From: Chryseobacterium lacus
GTDB taxonomy: Bacteria; Bacteroidota; Bacteroidia; Flavobacteriales; Weeksellaceae
Reading direction: 5' to 3'
Assembly (NCBI RefSeq): GCF_003336205.1
Contig: NZ_QPIE01000004.1
Coordinates: forward strand, 62,001-126,000
DNA: 64,000 nucleotides
Positions 58,566-64,000 of the stretch are shown piece after piece. Position 1 is the first letter of the stretch, and every line of letters begins with the position of its first letter. The translations under genes were made by a program, and so were the position numbers. The notes below the pieces were generated by a model. That model worked only from the letters and a program-made list of their open reading frames with translations, did no database searches and was not told where the DNA came from.

Positions 58566-61500
58566 ATGAAGAAAATTTTATTTTCGTGTCTATTATTTCT
58601 GATAGCCACGGTGACCAATGCTCAGATTAATCTGGGTTCGGGAACAACACAGACGGGAATCGCTCCCATTGATGTTAACTACGGCTACAGCTACACCCAG
58701 CAGATTTTTACCAAGACAGAAATTGGTGCAGCATCTGCAGGAAATATCACCGCAGTTAAGTTTTTTCTTCCGGCTGCAGCGGATATTTCAAATTCGGTAG
58801 GATGGAAAGTTTATGTGGGACATACTACTTTATCTACATTTTCAGGAACCACAGCCTGGATTCCTGTCGCATCTCTGACGGAAGTATTTACCGGTAATGT
58901 AGCAAATGTTGGAGGGGAAGTGACAATTACCTTTAATGCTCCTTTTGCTTACAATAATACCGATAATCTTGTAGTTGCCGTCTTGGAGGATACTCCGGGT
59001 TATACTGCCTCATCGAACAGGTTTTATACTTATTCTGGTGTTACTAATTCTACTCTTTATTACAGAAGTGATACTACTGTTCCTAACCCGGCTTCTCCAC
59101 CTACAGGAACCAGAAGCCCAACTAAATCCAGAACGGGATTAATTGGGCTCACTCCATTGCCTCCTGCATGTCCTTCATTGACAGCTCCAAGTGCTGGATC
59201 TACTACAGTGAGTTCTACTCCTACATTCACTTGGTCCGCAGCAGCAAATGCAGCCGGATATAGAGTGTCCCTTGGGACAACCCCTGGAGGTACAGATCTT
59301 ATGAATAAAGTAGATGTTGGTGCAGTTACCTCGTATCAATATACAGCGGGATTAATGTATGGAACTCAGTATTATTTTACCGTGTATTCTTATAACGTAT
59401 CGGGGGAATCTACAGGATGTACAGAACGTACCTTTACTATAACTACTACCGTTCCTTGTCCTACGGTTACGCTTCCTGTTGCAAATGCACAAAATATGAG
59501 TCTCACTCCTACATTTACATGGAATCCTGTGGCATCCGTAAGTGGATATCGCATTTCAATAGGAACCACATCTGGAGGTACTGATATTTTAAATTCAGAA
59601 GATGTGGGGAATGTTACCACCTATACTTACAATGGGTCTACTGTATTAACCAAAGGAACCATCTACTATTACACCATTTCAGCATACGGTGCTTCGGGAA
59701 CTACTTCAGCTACCTGTTCTGCGAGAAATTTCACTACTGTATGTGATCCTGTTGTTACTGTGACTGAGAATTTTGATTCATATACAACGGGAGATTTAGT
59801 GCCTCAGTGTTGGTTCAGGTTGGTACCTCCTACATCTGCAGGAAACCAGACCATTACCACAACGACTCCTGCATCTGGAACTCGCAATATTTATCAGAAT
59901 GCAGCTGCTACTGCTAATCCTGTTATTGTAGTACTGCCTTCTACTTCAAATGTGAACGCAGGTACTCATTGGTTAAGATTTAAAGCAAGAGTAAGTTCAG
60001 GGGCGCCGGGAATACTCCATGTCGGCTACGTAACGGATGTTAACGATTATAATTCATTTAATTTAATTCAATCCTTAACAATTAATAATACTTCATATAC
60101 AGCTGCTGATTCCGAATATACAGTTGCAGTTCCTAATACAGTTCCGTCCGGAGCTAGAATTGCCATTAAAAATGATGCAGACGGTAAATCTTATTATTGG
60201 GATGATGTTTTCTGGGAACAAGCTCCGGCTTGTATAGATCCTTTTGGAACGAGTATTTCAGGTGTAACTTCGAATGCAGCTACCGTAAACTGGACTGCAT
60301 CACCGAGTTCTCCTGCAAATGGATATTCTGTATATTATTCTACAGTGAACACTGCTCCTACAAGTACTACAGTTTTAGACGGTACCAACTCAGTTACTTC
60401 TATGGGTATCAGCGCTCCATTGTCTGGGCTTTCTTCCAATACAGTATATTATGTTTGGGTTAGAGCAAATTGCTCTGCAACGGAGTTCAGCGAATGGGTA
60501 TCTGTAGGAAGTTTTACTACTGCATGTAACAGTACTAATGTTCCATATTCAGAGAACTTTGAAAGTGTGACTGTACCTGGTATGCCAGCTTGTACAATGT
60601 TAGAAAACGCTGGATCCGGTAATAACTGGAATACCTACGTAGGTTCAGGTGATTTTAATACTAAAGTGCTAAATTATGTGTATAATAGTACTAATCCCGC
60701 TAACGCCTGGTTCTTTACACAAGGTATCAATATGACTGCAGGTATTTCTTATCGTATTAAATATGATTATGGAAATGCAAGTAGTACAACATACCCAGAA
60801 AAATTAAAGATCGCTTATGGTACGGCCGCTTCTAGCACGGCAATGAATACTATATTGGCTGATCATCCAAATGTTGTAAACGGAACCACAGCTATAAATA
60901 ATTTTGTTGACTTTGTTCCAGTTGCCACAGGAGTATATTATTTCGGATTTAATGCATATTCTGATGCTGATATGAACAGACTGTATGTTGATAATATCTA
61001 TATCGATGTAACGCCCTCCTGCTCTGAACCCACTGCATTGGTATTAGATGGAAGCACAGTAGCATCGGTAAGTGTATCATGGACAGCGCCAAGTGTTGCT
61101 CCGGCTAATGGATATGAAATCTACTATAGTACCGTGAATACAGCCCCAGATGCCACTACCATTTTGGATGCTACAAATTCTGTAACATCTGCAACAGTAT
61201 CTGCAACCATTAATGGTCTCACTAACGATACCGTATATTATATATGGGTAAGAGCTAAATGTGTGGCTTCCGATGTTAGTATTTGGACTGGACCAGTAGT
61301 GGCGTCAACAGGATATTGCCCAGTAAGTACAACAAATCAAAACACCTGGTTCACCAATTTTACTTCCACCGGTGCTGTAATTAACTTAAATTATAATTCT
61401 CCCACAGCAGCGGCGGGAACGAACGGTTATCAAAACCTTTCTGCTTCGCAGAAATTAGCTAATTATGCAGGTAGCACTACTCCAATTGCGTTTACTGTAG

Positions 61501-62783
61501 GAGGTGGGTCTACTTCAGGTGTAGCAGTGTGGATAGACTGGAATAATGATCTGCAGTTTGATGCATCAGAAAGAGTGTATAATACTACTTCTTATACAAA
61601 TGGAACTTCAGGAAATATCACGGTACCTGCTGGTACACCTCTTGGCAATTACAGAATGAGAATGGTCGTTCATAATAGTTCCAGTAATCCATCCAATCCA
61701 TGTCTTGTATTTACAAGAGGCGAATATCTTGACATGACTTTTGAGGTAACCGCAACACCTACATGCTTTGCGCCAACAGGCCTGACAGTAGCAAGTGTGA
61801 CTCCTGTTACTGCAGATTTAACTTGGACTGTAGCAACTCCAGTACCTGGTGTTGGTTACGAAGTGTATTATAGTGCCTCAAACGTTGCACCTACTGCTTC
61901 TACAGTTTTGGATGCTACTAATTCTGTAACTTCTACGGGACTTTCTGCACAATTAACAGGATTAACACCAGCAACTACGTATTATGCATGGATTAGATCC
62001 GCATGTTCTGCTTCTGACAAGAGTGGTTGGTCATCTGTAGTGGCGCTGACCACAGCGTGTGATATTGTACAAACTTTTTCACAGAATTTTGATGGCGTTA
62101 CAACACCTGCGCTTCCGAATTGTTGGAAAAAAGTTGGAACAACAGGTACTGTAGATACAAGAAGCGGAACTTTCGGTACGAGTCCTAATGTGATGTATAT
62201 GTATTCCAGCAGTGCTTCCAATATAGCGATGGTAGCAATGCCGGCTGTTAGTAATCTGGATACGGGACTTTACAGTCTCAAATTCAAAGCAAGAGCGAAT
62301 ATTACTGCAGGCGGAGTGATCGAAGTAGGATACTTAAATAATCCTACCGATCAATCAACGTTTACTATTTTAGGGTCATTCATAGCAACAAGTACAACCA
62401 TTGCAAATAATTTCATTATTGAAATTATAGGTGTACCTACTGGCGTGACAACTTTAGCATTCAGACATAATCCAACACCATCGAATAGTGTTCTTATTGA
62501 CGATGTAGAGTATGCTCTTACTTCTTCTCTAGCAATTACTGAAACAAAAGTAACCACCAGCGAAGTGAAGGTATATCCAAATCCATTTACAGACGTGATC
62601 AACATCTCTGATGTAAAAGACCTGAAATCAGTATCCGTAATAGATGCTTCCGGAAGAATGGTGAAAACCATTGCTACTCCAGGTACTCAAATCCATTTAG
62701 GAGAACTAAAATCAGGATTGTATATACTGAAACTGGATTACAGAAACGGTTCTGTAAAAACGGTGAAAGTGGTTAAAAAATAA
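58566..62783 (+). CDS. Large secreted modular protein with type IX sorting signal
   Basis: A 1405-residue exported protein (signal 1-19, ends TNAQ). Modules in order: an N-terminal adhesin-like beta domain (about 20-195); two Ig/FN3-like units (about 200-286 and 297-385, with CPSLTAPSAG and CPTVTLPVAN starts); a jelly-roll/cleaved-adhesin unit (397-553); FN3 (554-650); a second jelly-roll (655-816); FN3 (817-905); a GEVED domain (about 915-1063, WIDWNNDLQFDASERVYN); FN3 (1065-1160); a third jelly-roll (1164-1318). It ends with a type IX secretion sorting domain (VKVYPNPFTDVINI, KSGLYILKL, KTVKVVKK). Probably surface-attached or released, and binding carbohydrate or peptide ligands. A terminator follows. 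Confidence 0.92.
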   Translation: MKKILFSCLLFLIATVTNAQINLGSGTTQTGIAPIDVNYGYSYTQQIFTKTEIGAASAGNITAVKFFLPAAADISNSVGWKVYVGHTTLSTFSGTTAWIPVASLTEVFTGNVANVGGEVTITFNAPFAYNNTDNLVVAVLEDTPGYTASSNRFYTYSGVTNSTLYYRSDTTVPNPASPPTGTRSPTKSRTGLIGLTPLPPACPSLTAPSAGSTTVSSTPTFTWSAAANAAGYRVSLGTTPGGTDLMNKVDVGAVTSYQYTAGLMYGTQYYFTVYSYNVSGESTGCTERTFTITTTVPCPTVTLPVANAQNMSLTPTFTWNPVASVSGYRISIGTTSGGTDILNSEDVGNVTTYTYNGSTVLTKGTIYYYTISAYGASGTTSATCSARNFTTVCDPVVTVTENFDSYTTGDLVPQCWFRLVPPTSAGNQTITTTTPASGTRNIYQNAAATANPVIVVLPSTSNVNAGTHWLRFKARVSSGAPGILHVGYVTDVNDYNSFNLIQSLTINNTSYTAADSEYTVAVPNTVPSGARIAIKNDADGKSYYWDDVFWEQAPACIDPFGTSISGVTSNAATVNWTASPSSPANGYSVYYSTVNTAPTSTTVLDGTNSVTSMGISAPLSGLSSNTVYYVWVRANCSATEFSEWVSVGSFTTACNSTNVPYSENFESVTVPGMPACTMLENAGSGNNWNTYVGSGDFNTKVLNYVYNSTNPANAWFFTQGINMTAGISYRIKYDYGNASSTTYPEKLKIAYGTAASSTAMNTILADHPNVVNGTTAINNFVDFVPVATGVYYFGFNAYSDADMNRLYVDNIYIDVTPSCSEPTALVLDGSTVASVSVSWTAPSVAPANGYEIYYSTVNTAPDATTILDATNSVTSATVSATINGLTNDTVYYIWVRAKCVASDVSIWTGPVVASTGYCPVSTTNQNTWFTNFTSTGAVINLNYNSPTAAAGTNGYQNLSASQKLANYAGSTTPIAFTVGGGSTSGVAVWIDWNNDLQFDASERVYNTTSYTNGTSGNITVPAGTPLGNYRMRMVVHNSSSNPSNPCLVFTRGEYLDMTFEVTATPTCFAPTGLTVASVTPVTADLTWTVATPVPGVGYEVYYSASNVAPTASTVLDATNSVTSTGLSAQLTGLTPATTYYAWIRSACSASDKSGWSSVVALTTACDIVQTFSQNFDGVTTPALPNCWKKVGTTGTVDTRSGTFGTSPNVMYMYSSSASNIAMVAMPAVSNLDTGLYSLKFKARANITAGGVIEVGYLNNPTDQSTFTILGSFIATSTTIANNFIIEIIGVPTGVTTLAFRHNPTPSNSVLIDDVEYALTSSLAITETKVTTSEVKVYPNPFTDVINISDVKDLKSVSVIDASGRMVKTIATPGTQIHLGELKSGLYILKLDYRNGSVKTVKVVKK
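60227..62056 (+). repeat. Three homologous FN3 modules within the surface protein
   Basis: FN3 units starting at 60227, 61017 and 61760 share a strongly conserved core: YYSTVNTAPT or similar, then VLDATNSVTS, then YYxWVRAxC. The third differs most in its first half. They alternate with jelly-roll or GEVED modules, so the unit of duplication seems to be FN3 plus partner. Confidence 0.8.
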
Positions 62784-62804
62784 CCTACAATACTTTTAGT
62801 AATG

Positions 62805-62835
62805 GAAGGCTGCCTTAGGGTAGCCTTCTTTTTTT
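62805..62835 (+). terminator. Intrinsic terminator of the surface protein gene
   Basis: GAAGGCT (62805-62811) and AGCCTTC (62822-62828) form the stem, extended by an inner CC/GG pair, and are followed by eight T. Confidence 0.85.
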
Positions 62836-62868
62836 GAAAGAATATCTGTCTATTGAATAATAACACAA

Positions 62869-62902
62869 AAAAAAACCTCCCAAACTAAATTCGGAAGGTT
62901 TA
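62869..62902 (-). terminator. Intrinsic terminator of the isocitrate dehydrogenase gene
   Basis: On the minus strand AAACCTTCC and GGGAGGTTT pair with an 11-base loop and one mismatch, followed by about seven T. It lies 24 bases after the stop at 62926. Confidence 0.75.
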
Positions 62903-62925
62903 TTTCGTATTGAAGTACGTTGGTA

Positions 62926-64000
<1,075 letters not shown>

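Overview
The window looks like a chromosomal segment of a flavobacterium (Bacteroidota, Weeksellaceae, close to Chryseobacterium/Kaistella). The evidence is AT-rich DNA, almost no Shine-Dalgarno sequences, many promoters of the Bacteroidota form TTG-N17-23-TAnnTTTG, a gliding/type IX secretion lipoprotein (GldD), a type IX-sorted modular surface protein, a fused BkdA-BkdB oxoacid dehydrogenase and three POT peptide transporters. I see no IS element, prophage, CRISPR array, tRNA or rRNA.

Layout. 0.2-4.1 kb: AraC-type regulator, single-domain response regulator, PAS/CHASE3-like histidine kinase and two small membrane proteins. 4.2-15 kb (minus strand): recG, a thioredoxin-like protein, three proton-coupled oligopeptide transporters, a dipeptidyl peptidase IV and a DUF3667 membrane protein. 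The peptidase and the adjacent transporter form a peptide-salvage operon. 15-19.4 kb (plus): a small unknown gene, cysteine dioxygenase, mtaB and an FMN-type glutamate synthase-like protein.

19.5-37.4 kb (plus) is a surface-polysaccharide locus of the Wzx/Wzy type. It begins at a consensus promoter followed by a leader of about 350 nt. It holds a sugar aminotransferase and a 4,6-dehydratase (PglE/PglF-like), Wza and Wzc export proteins, Wzx flippase, an EpsG-type Wzy polymerase, one GT2 and two GT4 glycosyltransferases, an epimerase, a GNAT acetyltransferase, a second aminotransferase, a PglC-type initiating transferase and rfbC. The last seven genes abut or overlap, mostly by ATGA. A frameshifted beta-helix gene lies inverted inside the locus.

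37.5-53.4 kb is core housekeeping. It includes rimO, an RlpA-like protein, a Nudix-plsC-lipoprotein-Mur-like operon, an ecotin-like protease inhibitor, RNase G, an unlisted 30-residue highly basic protein, HU, mutY, gldD, a PfkB kinase, a SurA-like chaperone, a nitronate monooxygenase-like enzyme and the branched-chain oxoacid dehydrogenase. 53.5-64 kb holds a DnaE polymerase with a fused N-terminal proofreading exonuclease, a 1405-residue secreted repeat protein, and the 3' part of a monomeric isocitrate dehydrogenase cut by the window edge.

The most unusual points are: a Mur-ligase-derived protein that has lost its ATP-binding loop; the tiny basic protein between hup and rng; an ecotin homologue with a changed reactive site; several genes whose -7 promoter box sits 4-6 nt from the start codon, suggesting leaderless mRNAs; mutually overlapping divergent hup/mutY promoters; and helically phased TTAAC repeats upstream of the RlpA gene. 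I found no convincing wholly new multi-gene system.
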